Source of the DNA: Bacillota bacterium
Lineage (GTDB): Bacteria > Bacillota > Clostridia > Christensenellales > Aristaeellaceae
Direction: 5' to 3'
Length of the DNA stretch: 64,000 bases
Assembly: GCA_023416585.1 (NCBI GenBank)
Contig: JAEZHM010000089.1
Location: 1-64,000, forward strand
Shown: positions 43,673 through 52,322 of the stretch, piece after piece
Layout: every line of letters starts with the position of its first letter
Position numbering within the stretch: position 1 is the first letter of the stretch
The notes under the pieces: generated by a model
The model's database searches: none
What the model was told of the DNA's origin: nothing
What the model saw: only the letters and a program-made list of their open reading frames with translations
Made by a program: the position numbers and the translations under genes

Positions 43673-43734
43673 TTGACATTATGCGCACTTCTGTGTATCA
43701 TAAAAAAAAGCTTGAAACAAACGTTCTAACGTTT
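43673..43734 (+). promoter_or_regulatory. Promoter and dyad operator of the 44-52 kb importer operon
   Basis: -35 TTGACA (43673-43678), 17 bases, -10 TATCAT (43696-43701). AAACGTT-CT-AACGTTT (43719-43734) lies at about +12. The leader is about 235 bases and carries a small CGCGAC/GTCGCG hairpin near 43840. I see nothing else between 43512 and 43943. Confidence 0.7.
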
Positions 43735-43943
43735 TAGACGAACCTAATCCGTGCGTTAAATGTTTGTTACGCGATTGTTTTCTGCTTTTTTGCCCTTTGG
43801 AAGTAGAAAAACTCTATCATGTAAAAGGAGGGATGGAACCGCGACGGGCTGTCGCGATTATAGGCACAATCCGGTCATGAACAGGGCAGCCGCTGGTTTT
43901 CATTGATTTTACAAAGAGACAACATTGATTTAGGAGGCTTACC

Positions 43944-45245
43944 ATGAAAAAGGCGTTGGCAATGATTGTTACTTTGGTTCTGCTCATTAGCATGCTTCCT
44001 GCAGCGATCGCTGAGGGCGATCCCATCACCATTAAGTTCTGGCACACTCGCGGTTCAGGTGCAAACTATGAGGTTACACAGTATGCTGTGAACACCTTCA
44101 ACGAAACTGTTGGTAAGGAAAAGGGCATTGTCGTTGAAGAAGTATTCATCGGCAATTATAATGAAATTTTGTCCAAGACCCAGCTGGCTATTCAGTCTGG
44201 CGAAGCCCCCCAGGTCGTTGTATCTGGTAACACCTTTGTCAGCTATCTGTTGGAAGACGAAGTACTGGCCGATATGGCGCCTTTGGCCGCATCCACCGGC
44301 TGGGACAGGAACAACCTGCTGCAGCCCTTCCAGGAAATCAACGGCAACACTAACGGCACTCTTTACACCCTGCCCTACATCCGCTCCACACCCATGTTCT
44401 ACTACAACAAGACCATGGCGGATGCCAAAGGCTTGACAGCTCCCGTTACCGTAGATGAAATGGTTGAATTCTGCAAAGCACTGTGGCAGAAAGATGACGC
44501 CGGCAACACCACTGTGTATGGCATGCTGATCACCAATGACTTCGGCTATTTGAATGCATGCCACCTGTATCAGATGGGTTCTGCTTTCTTGTCTGAAGAT
44601 GGCGCCTCTTCTCCCGCTTTGGAAGACGGCTCCATGCTGAAGGTTCTGAGCGACTGGCGCGCATGGATCGACGAAGGCTGGTGCTCCCCCTATGATGCTA
44701 CCAACGCTGGCACTGTTATGTCCGAAATGTTCATGCAGCAAAAACTTGGCGCCATGCTGACCTCTTCCGGTTCTTTGGCCTCCGTGCTTAAGAACGCCAA
44801 AGAAGCAGGTTTCGAAGTGGGCGTATGCCAGTACCCGACCTACGATGCTGAAAAGCGCATTGCCGAAATCGGCGGCGGCAACCTCTGCATCATTTCCGAA
44901 GGCAACACCGACGAGCAGATCGCCGCTTCCTGGGAATTTGTACAGTTCCTGATGAGCGACGAAATGGTGACCTACAACACCACCAAAACCGGCTATGTTC
45001 CCACCACCTACTCCGTTGCCGACTATGAAGGCATGAAGAACTTCTGGGCAGAAAATCCTCTGTTTGAAGTAGCTTATAATCAGGTTAAGACCGGCCGCTG
45101 CCAAGAAAACCCCTACAGCCCCCACCTGCAAGATTTCACACAGGCCTGCTGGGATGCTGTGTCCCTGCTTATTCAGGACCAGAGCATTAACGCAGAACAG
45201 GCTGTAGAACACATTAAGACAAACAGCGCCGAGTTCTTCAACTAA
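43944..45245 (+). CDS. Extracellular sugar-binding protein (UgpB/MalE type)
   Basis: 433 residues: signal peptide (LAMIVTLVLLISMLPAAIA, no lipobox), then EGDPITIKFWHTRG, QSGEAPQVVVSGNTF, RSTPMFYYNKTMADAKGL and GGGNLCIISEG, all typical of family 1 binding proteins. AGGAGG precedes the ATG. First gene of an operon with an ATPase and two permeases. UgpB-like proteins bind glycerol-3-phosphate or its diesters; the phosphodiesterase and glycerol-1-phosphate-dehydrogenase-type genes downstream make such a phosphorylated glycerol ligand conceivable, but a sugar is equally possible. Codon use is enriched in frequent codons, as expected for an abundant protein. Confidence 0.9.
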   Translation: MKKALAMIVTLVLLISMLPAAIAEGDPITIKFWHTRGSGANYEVTQYAVNTFNETVGKEKGIVVEEVFIGNYNEILSKTQLAIQSGEAPQVVVSGNTFVSYLLEDEVLADMAPLAASTGWDRNNLLQPFQEINGNTNGTLYTLPYIRSTPMFYYNKTMADAKGLTAPVTVDEMVEFCKALWQKDDAGNTTVYGMLITNDFGYLNACHLYQMGSAFLSEDGASSPALEDGSMLKVLSDWRAWIDEGWCSPYDATNAGTVMSEMFMQQKLGAMLTSSGSLASVLKNAKEAGFEVGVCQYPTYDAEKRIAEIGGGNLCIISEGNTDEQIAASWEFVQFLMSDEMVTYNTTKTGYVPTTYSVADYEGMKNFWAENPLFEVAYNQVKTGRCQENPYSPHLQDFTQACWDAVSLLIQDQSINAEQAVEHIKTNSAEFFN

Positions 45246-45326
45246 TCCACCTGAAATTCATCGGAATAGGCCGAAACTGTTACAAGCATGATGCTTGATG
45301 GCGGTAAGGCCGCATAAAGGCGGAAT

Positions 45327-45358
45327 GGGGCAGCGGATGACCTAACGTCCGCTGCCCC
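45327..45358 (+). other. Stem-loop between binding protein and ATPase genes
   Basis: GGGGCAGCGGA(TG) / (CG)TCCGCTGCCCC around ACCTAA, followed at a distance by CTCTTTTGTTTTG. It is a partial terminator or stability hairpin that would favour the binding protein over the downstream genes. Confidence 0.7.
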
Positions 45359-45529
45359 AACTCTCTTTTGTTTTGAATCAGCGGCTGAACCGGGAACCTT
45401 CTCACCATTAGGCAGGCGTGTCCTTGCCGCAGCGGTTAAGAGTACAGGTTTGCAATGGCGTTGGTTCCACCACCCATCCCCTTTCTTCTGATAAGATACC
45501 AAACAAATTCGCATGCGGAGGAAAGCATC

Positions 45530-46585
45530 ATGGCACAGATTGAATTTCGCAAGGTAACAAAATCATTTGACAAGGTAAAAGTCATTGAAGATCTTGATTT
45601 GATCATTCCAGACGGAAAGTTTACAGTACTTGTTGGCGCATCTGGCTGTGGCAAAACAACACTGCTGCGTATGATCGCCGGAATTGGCCCGGCTACATCG
45701 GGTCAATTGTTCCTTGATGGCACGGACATAACGGACTTGGCACCCGGAAAACGCGACATAGCAATGGTTTTCCAAAATTATGCCATCTACCCCACAATGA
45801 CCGTGCGCGATAACATTGAATTTGGCTTAAAGAACAACAAGGTTCCCAGAGGGGAACGTGAAAAGCGTATCAGCGAAGTGGCGGCTTCTGTAGGCCTTAC
45901 AGAATATCTTAGCCGCAAACCCTCCACCCTTTCAGGTGGGCAGAGACAGAGAATTGCATTGGCACGGGCCATGGTGAAGCAACCCAAGGTTTTCCTTATG
46001 GATGAACCGCTTTCCAACTTAGATGCAAAACTGCGCGCAACCATGCGCACAGAGTTAATAGAGCTGCATGAGCGGTTGAAGACCACCTTTGTGTACGTCA
46101 CGCATGATCAGGTAGAGGCTATGGCTATGGCTGATCTGATCGTGCTGATGGACAAGGGTAAAATCATGCAAAAGGGCGCTCCCGAAAAGATTTACCGCGA
46201 TCCGGACAATATTTTCGCAGCCCAGTTTATCGGCACACCGGCAATGAATATTTTCCCGATGGGTGACAGTGGTATCCGCTTGGGCTTCCGTCCCGAAAAT
46301 GCGATGCTGTCAAAAGAGTCCACCAGCAGAAATTACGTACAGCAGTGCAAGATTATCACCCGTGAGATGCTGGGCTCGGAAACCATCTATAAAGTTCAGA
46401 TGTGTAATGAGAGTGCCATGGTCAAGAGTACGGATGAAAGCTTCCAAATCGGTGATAACTGCTACCTGTCAGTGACTGACGATCACCTTTACTTCTTTGA
46501 CAGGGATGGAAAACGTATTCGCAAGGCAGACGTTGATAACTATGATGAATTGATTAAAATAGCGGGAGTGAGCTGTCATGCTTGA
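45530..46585 (+). CDS. msmX: Sugar ABC importer ATP-binding protein (MsmX/UgpC type)
   Basis: 351 residues from the ATG at 45530, with GGAGG 8 bases before it. Walker A GASGCGKTT, Q-loop VFQNYAIYPTMTV, signature LSGGQRQRIALARAM, Walker B VFLMDEPLSNLD, H-loop YVTHDQVEAM, then a TOBE-like C-terminal regulatory part with GFRPENAML. It is the only ATPase of this class in the window, whereas four sets of permeases are present. MsmX-type ATPases are known to energise several importers in B. subtilis and streptococci, so it is probably shared. Its stop overlaps the next gene by eight bases. Confidence 0.93.
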   Translation: MAQIEFRKVTKSFDKVKVIEDLDLIIPDGKFTVLVGASGCGKTTLLRMIAGIGPATSGQLFLDGTDITDLAPGKRDIAMVFQNYAIYPTMTVRDNIEFGLKNNKVPRGEREKRISEVAASVGLTEYLSRKPSTLSGGQRQRIALARAMVKQPKVFLMDEPLSNLDAKLRATMRTELIELHERLKTTFVYVTHDQVEAMAMADLIVLMDKGKIMQKGAPEKIYRDPDNIFAAQFIGTPAMNIFPMGDSGIRLGFRPENAMLSKESTSRNYVQQCKIITREMLGSETIYKVQMCNESAMVKSTDESFQIGDNCYLSVTDDHLYFFDRDGKRIRKADVDNYDELIKIAGVSCHA

Positions 46586-47507
46586 TGCCAAGCAAAAAAA
46601 TAGGAAGAGGGTACCTGGTGGCGAAAAGAGTTGGAAAAGCTACTTAACCTCATACCTGATGATCGCTCCGGCGATTATCTTCCTGTTTGTGTTTACCATC
46701 TACCCGATGTTCAACAGCATTCACTTAAGCCTTTTCAGGGGCAATGCCATGAACCCTTACAAAGAATTTCTTGGTCTGGGCAATTATAACCAGCTGTTCT
46801 TTGTAAAGACTGATTTCATTGCCGCGCTTAAGAATACGGCGTACTATACAGTCATGGTACTGGTGCTGACCATCGTCTTAGCGGTTATCTTTGGTGTATG
46901 GATGCAGCGCAACCGCAGAATAAACCGTGTGGCGCAAACCGTTTTCTTTACACCCCACTTAATCGCTTCCATTTCCTGCGCATTCATATGGACCTGGCTG
47001 TATAACAAAAATGATTACGGCCTGTTCAATACGGTTCTGAAGTTGGTAGGCATCCCGCCCCAAAGCTGGTTGAACAACTCTGCTCTTGCTATGAACTGTG
47101 TGATAGTAATGAACGTGTGGAAAGCAATCGGCTATTATGCACTGATTGTCCTGGCGGCACTCAAGTCCATTCCTACAGAGATTTATGAGGCTGCAAAGCT
47201 TGACAACGCCTCTCCCATGAGGACTTTCTTCAAAATTACGCTGCCCATGCTTTCTCCTCAACTTTTCTTCATGCTCATAACGATTACGACCGGTTCCTTT
47301 AAGGTCTTTGATTCCATGCGTATCATGACCGGCGGTGGCCCGGGGGATTCCACCAGGGTTTTGAGTATGTACATTTACGATTATGCCTTCCAGCGCAACA
47401 ACTCTTTGGGTATCGGTGCTGCAGCAGGCGTAGTACTTCTCATCATTCTGATTTTGATTACCTTGCTGGACTTTAAAGGCCTTGAAAGAAAGGTTCACTA
47501 CCAATAA
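46578..47507 (+). CDS. Sugar ABC importer permease, first subunit
   Basis: 309 residues, overlapping the ATPase gene. Membrane segments begin at YLMIAPAIIFLFVFTIYPMF; the EAA loop is EAAKLDNASPMRTFFKITLP, and GGGPGDSTRVLSMYIYDYAF is typical of the MalF/UgpA group. It works with the preceding ATPase and binding protein and the following permease. Confidence 0.92.
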   Translation: MLDAKQKNRKRVPGGEKSWKSYLTSYLMIAPAIIFLFVFTIYPMFNSIHLSLFRGNAMNPYKEFLGLGNYNQLFFVKTDFIAALKNTAYYTVMVLVLTIVLAVIFGVWMQRNRRINRVAQTVFFTPHLIASISCAFIWTWLYNKNDYGLFNTVLKLVGIPPQSWLNNSALAMNCVIVMNVWKAIGYYALIVLAALKSIPTEIYEAAKLDNASPMRTFFKITLPMLSPQLFFMLITITTGSFKVFDSMRIMTGGGPGDSTRVLSMYIYDYAFQRNNSLGIGAAAGVVLLIILILITLLDFKGLERKVHYQ

Positions 47508-47524
47508 GAAAGGAGTTGAAAACC

Positions 47525-48379
47525 ATGGATGGAGCACAGATCAAAAGACGGGTGCGCAATTATCTCCCGAATCTTCCTGGCGACCTATTAAAAATTGCGG
47601 TCATGTTGATTTTCGTCTTTCCTTTTTATTGGATGATTATCACCGCCTTTAAGACATACGGAGAAGCAATTCAGACTCCGCCGACCATTTGGCCGAAAAA
47701 CTTTACCTTTTCCAGTTTCTCTGCCATCTTTTCAAAAGGCATTGACATTACGCAGTACGCCATTAACTCTGTCACGGTTACACTGTCTGTCATTGCCATG
47801 CAATTGGTGGTAATGGTACCAGCAGCGTATGCCTTTGCCAAAAGACGCTTTCCGATGCAAGGCATTTTGTTCGGCGTAGTTATGATTGCCTTTATGATAC
47901 CGGGACAGATTACCTACATCAGTGTGTATCTGATGATGTCCAAGGCAAAGTTGATTAATTCGCTTTGGCCGCAGATCCTTCCCTTTGGCGCAGACGCCTT
48001 TGGCATATTCATGCTTCGTCAGGGATTTAAGCAGATACCCGATGAAATTATTGAGTCTGCCAGGCTTGACAATGCCAGTGAGCTGCAAATCATGAGCCGC
48101 ATCATGCTGCCAATGTGTAAATCCAGCATGATCACCATCTCCATGTTCTCATTCATCGGCACATGGAACTCCTACTTCTGGCCTTTGGTAATGACCAGCA
48201 ACGATAAATACCGTCCTTTGACGATGTATATCGAAAAGCTTAAGCAGGAAGTGGAACAGGGCATCATGTGGAACGAAATCATGGCCGGTAACTTTATACT
48301 GGTGGTACCGGTTGTCATCGTGTTCATTTTTGCAAGCAAGAAAATTATCCAGGCATTTGCTTATAATGGAATGAAGTGA
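47525..48379 (+). CDS. Sugar ABC importer permease, second subunit
   Basis: 284 residues from the ATG at 47525; AAGGAG lies 9 bases upstream, and an in-frame TTG at 47516 is too close to it. VFPFYWMIITAFKTYGEAIQ is close to the MalG-type permease at 12041. The EAA loop is ESARLDNASELQIMSRIMLP. The C-terminus KKIIQAFAYNGMK is shorter and lacks the usual KGI motif. Confidence 0.92.
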   Translation: MDGAQIKRRVRNYLPNLPGDLLKIAVMLIFVFPFYWMIITAFKTYGEAIQTPPTIWPKNFTFSSFSAIFSKGIDITQYAINSVTVTLSVIAMQLVVMVPAAYAFAKRRFPMQGILFGVVMIAFMIPGQITYISVYLMMSKAKLINSLWPQILPFGADAFGIFMLRQGFKQIPDEIIESARLDNASELQIMSRIMLPMCKSSMITISMFSFIGTWNSYFWPLVMTSNDKYRPLTMYIEKLKQEVEQGIMWNEIMAGNFILVVPVVIVFIFASKKIIQAFAYNGMK

Positions 48380-48387
48380 GACAATGT

Positions 48388-48445
48388 AATCAGGCGGATA
48401 AGCTTGCTCGTTAGCTGCTTTCAGCGCGTGCAGGCACGCCTGATT
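48388..48445 (+). other. Long-loop inverted repeat between permease and phosphodiesterase genes
   Basis: AATCAGGCG (48388-48396) and CGCCTGATT (48437-48445) enclose about 40 bases with minor internal pairing. It may weaken read-through into the next gene; no clear T-run. Confidence 0.4.
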
Positions 48446-48518
48446 CTTGTATATCCGAACACTTTATATTAAAGTATGTACGAGCGGTCAACCATACCGC
48501 AGCAGTAAAGGAAGAGTT

Positions 48519-49811
48519 ATGAGCAAGCATGTTATTGTCATATCTGAGGACGCCCTGGTGTATGAAGACACGCTGACACTAAGAGAGCTTCCGGTATTCG
48601 GCTCCCTTTGGAAGGATGCAGCCCGCGTTAAGCGCATGCGTTCCATTTATCCTTCCTTAACCTACCCCTGCCATACCTCCATGATGACGGGCTGCTATCC
48701 TGACCGGCACGGCATCGTCAATAATGAACTGACTAACCTCTTTGAAAAGTCCTCCCCCTGGCACTGGTTTTATAACACCGTCAAAGTGCCATCCATCTTT
48801 GAGGCTGCCAAAGCAAAAGGGCTGACCACCGCAGCAGTTTTTTGGCCGGTAACAGGCAATTGCAAAAGCATAGACTATCTGATTGACGAGTATTGGCCCC
48901 AGTCACCCGAAGAAAGCATGCGCGACTGCTTCCTGAACTCGGGCAGCACCCCTGAGGTCGTGGAAAAGTGTGTTGATCCTCATTTGTGGATGCAGGTTAA
49001 CCGCACGCATCCGTATTGCGATGAGTTTATGACTGCATGTACATGCTCCATTATTCGTGAGTTTAAGCCCAACCTTCTGATGATCCATCCCGCCAACGTT
49101 GACACCTACCGCCATCAGACAGGTTTGTTCAGCGATAAGGTGACGCATGGATTGCACGAAATCGATAATTGGCTCGGCTGGATTATCAAGGCAACCAAAG
49201 ATGCCGGCATTTATGAAGATACCGATTTCTTTATTGTAAGTGACCACGGCCAAATCAACATCAGCCGTGTTATTTGCCCGAATGTGGAATTAGCCCGGCG
49301 CGGTCTTATTACCGTGGATGAATTTGGCATGGTGGCCGACTATACAGCCATCGTAAAATCAACCGGAGCTTCGGCGCAAGTTTACCTGAAAAACCCTGAT
49401 GATAAAGAATCTTATGAAAAAACCCATCGGGTTCTTGCGTCCATGTGCGATGAGGGGATTTACGGTATTTCCCGCGTTTACACCGCCAAAGAAGCCAAAG
49501 AGGAAGAGCAGTTGGCAGGCAGCTTTTCCTTTATACTTGAAACAGATGGCTTTACGTCCTTTAGCAACGATTGGACAGGGTCACTCAGCCGCCCTCACGA
49601 TATAACCGATTATCGCTTCGGCCGCGCCACACACGGGCATCAGCCGGACAAAGGCCCCCAACCGACGCTTATCGCCTTTGGTCCCTCCATTCAGCCGGGT
49701 GCGACGGTGGAGCGGCGCTCCATTGTTGACGAGCCTGCAACCTTTGCAAAGGTGCTGGGGCTTGATATGGGCGATATCGACGGCCGCTCAATTGATGAGA
49801 TACTAAAATAA
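48519..49811 (+). CDS. Alkaline-phosphatase-superfamily phosphodiesterase (nucleotide pyrophosphatase/phosphodiesterase type)
   Basis: 430 residues from the ATG at 48519 (AAAGGAAGAG before it). All metal-site segments of the type I phosphodiesterase family are present: VISEDAL with the first Asp, the nucleophile Thr in YPSLTYPCHTSMMTG, ANVDTYRHQTG (Asp, His), VSDHGQ (Asp-His) and THGHQPD (His). There is no signal peptide, so it acts inside the cell. It hydrolyses a phosphodiester or phosphomonoester, probably of the compound brought in by the importer just upstream. The same operon holds an SGNH hydrolase and a G1P-dehydrogenase-type gene. Confidence 0.88.
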   Translation: MSKHVIVISEDALVYEDTLTLRELPVFGSLWKDAARVKRMRSIYPSLTYPCHTSMMTGCYPDRHGIVNNELTNLFEKSSPWHWFYNTVKVPSIFEAAKAKGLTTAAVFWPVTGNCKSIDYLIDEYWPQSPEESMRDCFLNSGSTPEVVEKCVDPHLWMQVNRTHPYCDEFMTACTCSIIREFKPNLLMIHPANVDTYRHQTGLFSDKVTHGLHEIDNWLGWIIKATKDAGIYEDTDFFIVSDHGQINISRVICPNVELARRGLITVDEFGMVADYTAIVKSTGASAQVYLKNPDDKESYEKTHRVLASMCDEGIYGISRVYTAKEAKEEEQLAGSFSFILETDGFTSFSNDWTGSLSRPHDITDYRFGRATHGHQPDKGPQPTLIAFGPSIQPGATVERRSIVDEPATFAKVLGLDMGDIDGRSIDEILK

Positions 49812-49832
49812 ACCACGAAGGATGGATGGACG

Positions 49833-50480
49833 ATGAAGCATGTATTGTGCTATGGCGATTCCAATACGTGGGGTTTTGAGCCTGTAACGGGGCAAAGGTA
49901 TGATGAACACACACGGTGGACAAGCCGGCTTAATGATATTCTGGGCAGTGAATGGCTGATACACGAAGAAGGGCTTAATGCACGTACAAGCATTTTCGAC
50001 GACCCGTTTAAGCCTTTTCTCAACGGCCGATACATGCTGGCAGGCATTTTGACCAGCCAAAAACCGTTGGATGCGGTGGTGCTGTCGCTGGGCACAAATG
50101 ATTTAAAATTTGTAGATGCATGGCATGCGGCACAGGGGATAGGTCAGCTGATTGATCTTATCAGAATCCATGATGTGATGTACCCAAGCTCTTTGCCCGT
50201 CTTTAAGAATGAACCCAAAATAATCGTTATCTCCCCCATTGAGGTCGATGCGGAATTGGCACAGAGGGATGCTTATTCCACGTTAAAATTCGCGCACGAG
50301 CAGTCCAAGCTTTTTGCAAAAGAGTTTTCCGCAGTTTGCACGCAGCGCGGCGTGAAGATGGTAGACGCGGCCAAGGTGGCAAAGCCGTCCAAGAGGGATT
50401 GTATTCATATGGAACCGGACGGGCATGAAGCACTGGCGCAAGCGGTCGCAAAAGCCCTAAAGGAGATCTTGGGCGAATAA
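49833..50480 (+). CDS. SGNH/GDSL-type esterase
   Basis: 215 residues with the four SGNH blocks: CYGDSNTWG (nucleophile Ser), the Gly of LNARTSIFDD, LGTNDLK (Asn) and DCIHMEPDGH (Asp and His of the triad). No signal peptide. It would remove an acyl group from a sugar or other small molecule in the cytoplasm, before or after the phosphodiesterase step. Linked by 21 and 41 bases to its neighbours, so in the same operon. The substrate is unknown. Confidence 0.9.
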   Translation: MKHVLCYGDSNTWGFEPVTGQRYDEHTRWTSRLNDILGSEWLIHEEGLNARTSIFDDPFKPFLNGRYMLAGILTSQKPLDAVVLSLGTNDLKFVDAWHAAQGIGQLIDLIRIHDVMYPSSLPVFKNEPKIIVISPIEVDAELAQRDAYSTLKFAHEQSKLFAKEFSAVCTQRGVKMVDAAKVAKPSKRDCIHMEPDGHEALAQAVAKALKEILGE

Positions 50481-50521
50481 GGAATATCATCTCTTAAGCG
50501 TTTGGAAAAGAGGTATCCAAG

Positions 50522-51874
50522 ATGAAACTGGCACAAATGAGTATACAACAATTGCTGGATCATTCCGGCTTTACGTGCACATGCGGAAAAACACATACCT
50601 GTACCTTAAAGGATGTGGAAATCGGGCATGGCGTGGTGGCACGCACGCCGCATGTGCTTAAAAAGAACGGCATCCAACGCCCGTTTATTGTATGCGACGC
50701 AAATACGTTTAAAGCAGCGATGGAGCAGGTTGAAATCGCCTTGCGTGAAGCCGGCATGGAATATACGGTTTTTAACTTCGGCCAAGGGCATATTGAGCCT
50801 GATGAAAGCGCCGTAGGCGCACTGACCATGGCTTTTGACAAGCGCTGCGACGCTGTACTCGCTGTGGGCAGTGGTGTGATTAACGACTTAAGCAAAGTGC
50901 TTTCCCATGCGTTAGGGCTCCCCTCCGTGGTGGTAGCCACCGCCCCTTCCATGGATGGGTATGCGTCCAGCTCCGCTTCGATGATACAGCGCAGGGTGAA
51001 AGTGTCTCTTAACACGGGCTGCCCTGTCGCGATTATTGCGGACACAGCTATTATGAAGGATGCCCCCATGCGTATGCTGCAAGCAGGCTTTGGGGATATG
51101 ATCGCCAAGTATTGTGCCCTGTGCGAATGGCGCATCTCATCCATCGTAACAGGTGAGGCATATTGTGCGGAAATAGCCGACATGGTGCGTATGTCGCTTC
51201 GCCAGGTGGTGGATGCCTTTGAGGGGCTGGTTGACCGCGATGAAGAAGCGGTAGGCAAGGTTGTAGGCGGCCTCATCCTTAGCGGCATTGCAATGGCATT
51301 TGCAGATCATTCTCGTCCAGCCTCAGGCCAGGAACACTATTTTTCTCACATGTGGGAAATGATGGACCTTGACAAAGGCAAAGAAAGCGATTTGCACGGC
51401 ATTCAGGTAGGCGTCGGAACCATTTTAACACTGAAGGTATTTGATTGGCTAAGAGACATCAAACCTGACCGCGATGCTGCAAAGGCCATGATGGCTGGGT
51501 TTTCTCAGGAAGCATGGCGTGAGCAAGTAAAGCGCATATTTGGCAAAGCTGCGCCTGTGATTATTGAAGGTGAAGAAAGGCAATATCACAAGAATTCACC
51601 CGAACGCCACGCAGAGCACCTTCAAACCATTCTTGCCAACTGGGACACCTTTCTAAGCATTATGCAAAAGGAACTGCCCGATACGCAAACGCTTATCGAT
51701 CAAATGCGAAAGCTTGACATGCCTGCGACACAGGATGATATCGGCATAAGTGAACAAGCTGTCAAGGATTCATGGCTGGGTTCGCGTGAAATAAGAGACA
51801 AGTATTTATGCAGCTCGCTGGCCTGGGACTTAGGCTTGATGGATGAAGCTTTAAAGGTGCTGCTTAAGGTATAA
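50522..51874 (+). CDS. sn-Glycerol-1-phosphate dehydrogenase-type enzyme, copy 2
   Basis: 450 residues of the AraM/EgsA group. VGSGVINDLSKVLSHAL for NAD binding, APSMDGYASSSASM, metal ligands in GFGDMIAKYCALCEW (Asp), SGQEHYFSHMWEM (His) and LHGIQVGVGT (His). The N-terminus has an extra CTCGKTHTC segment with two Cys-x-Cys-like pairs. Its sequence differs clearly from copy 1 at 26707, so they are old paralogues. It reduces or oxidises a glycerol phosphate or another keto-phosphate at the end of the phosphodiesterase/esterase cassette. Confidence 0.87.
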   Translation: MKLAQMSIQQLLDHSGFTCTCGKTHTCTLKDVEIGHGVVARTPHVLKKNGIQRPFIVCDANTFKAAMEQVEIALREAGMEYTVFNFGQGHIEPDESAVGALTMAFDKRCDAVLAVGSGVINDLSKVLSHALGLPSVVVATAPSMDGYASSSASMIQRRVKVSLNTGCPVAIIADTAIMKDAPMRMLQAGFGDMIAKYCALCEWRISSIVTGEAYCAEIADMVRMSLRQVVDAFEGLVDRDEEAVGKVVGGLILSGIAMAFADHSRPASGQEHYFSHMWEMMDLDKGKESDLHGIQVGVGTILTLKVFDWLRDIKPDRDAAKAMMAGFSQEAWREQVKRIFGKAAPVIIEGEERQYHKNSPERHAEHLQTILANWDTFLSIMQKELPDTQTLIDQMRKLDMPATQDDIGISEQAVKDSWLGSREIRDKYLCSSLAWDLGLMDEALKVLLKV

Positions 51875-51930
51875 ACTAATGCTATAGCAAGGCATACTGC
51901 ACAAGATTCCGCGGTTTCAATAACTTCCAG

Positions 51931-51970
51931 CAAGGGCCATGTTCATGCGAAAGCAAGAGCATGGCCTTTA
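51931..51970 (+). terminator. Terminator of the 44-52 kb operon
   Basis: AAGGGCCATG / CATGGCCTTT around an 18-base loop, followed by AATAC; the T-run is short. Confidence 0.6.
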
Positions 51971-52081
51971 ATACAAATTTCCGTGTTGATTCCTTATAAG
52001 GCGTCTTTCCCAGCGTCGGGCCTCGTTCTGGTTGCGATATGCTTAAAACTCTGCTACACTATCAAAGATCAATTTGAGGAT

Positions 52082-52144
52082 ATGCAATATTTGTATGGTG
52101 TGACGGTTATCGGCGGAGGCATCGTGGGGCTTTTCGCGGCCTGA
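52082..52144 (+). pseudogene. N-terminal stub of an FAD-dependent oxidoreductase
   Basis: After GAGGA comes an ATG and then GVTVIGGGIVGLFAA, the dinucleotide-binding start of a flavin enzyme. A TGA follows at codon 21. No continuation is recognisable in the next 180 bases, where the GntR-type gene begins. Otherwise 51971-52322 shows no gene. Confidence 0.5.
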
Positions 52145-52322
52145 TGGCTTTCCCTGTGCCAAACCGGCCTCCGGTTCATGGCGCTTATGGACCAGGTGCC
52201 AGGCCTGTCCGTTACGCAAAACCAATGTACAAATGCGCGGTGACAGCCGGGAAACCAGGCAAGAACTGCAGGAATACGTGGCCCGGCGGCCCAGGTATGG
52301 GCGGGCGGCGAGGAGGACGATC

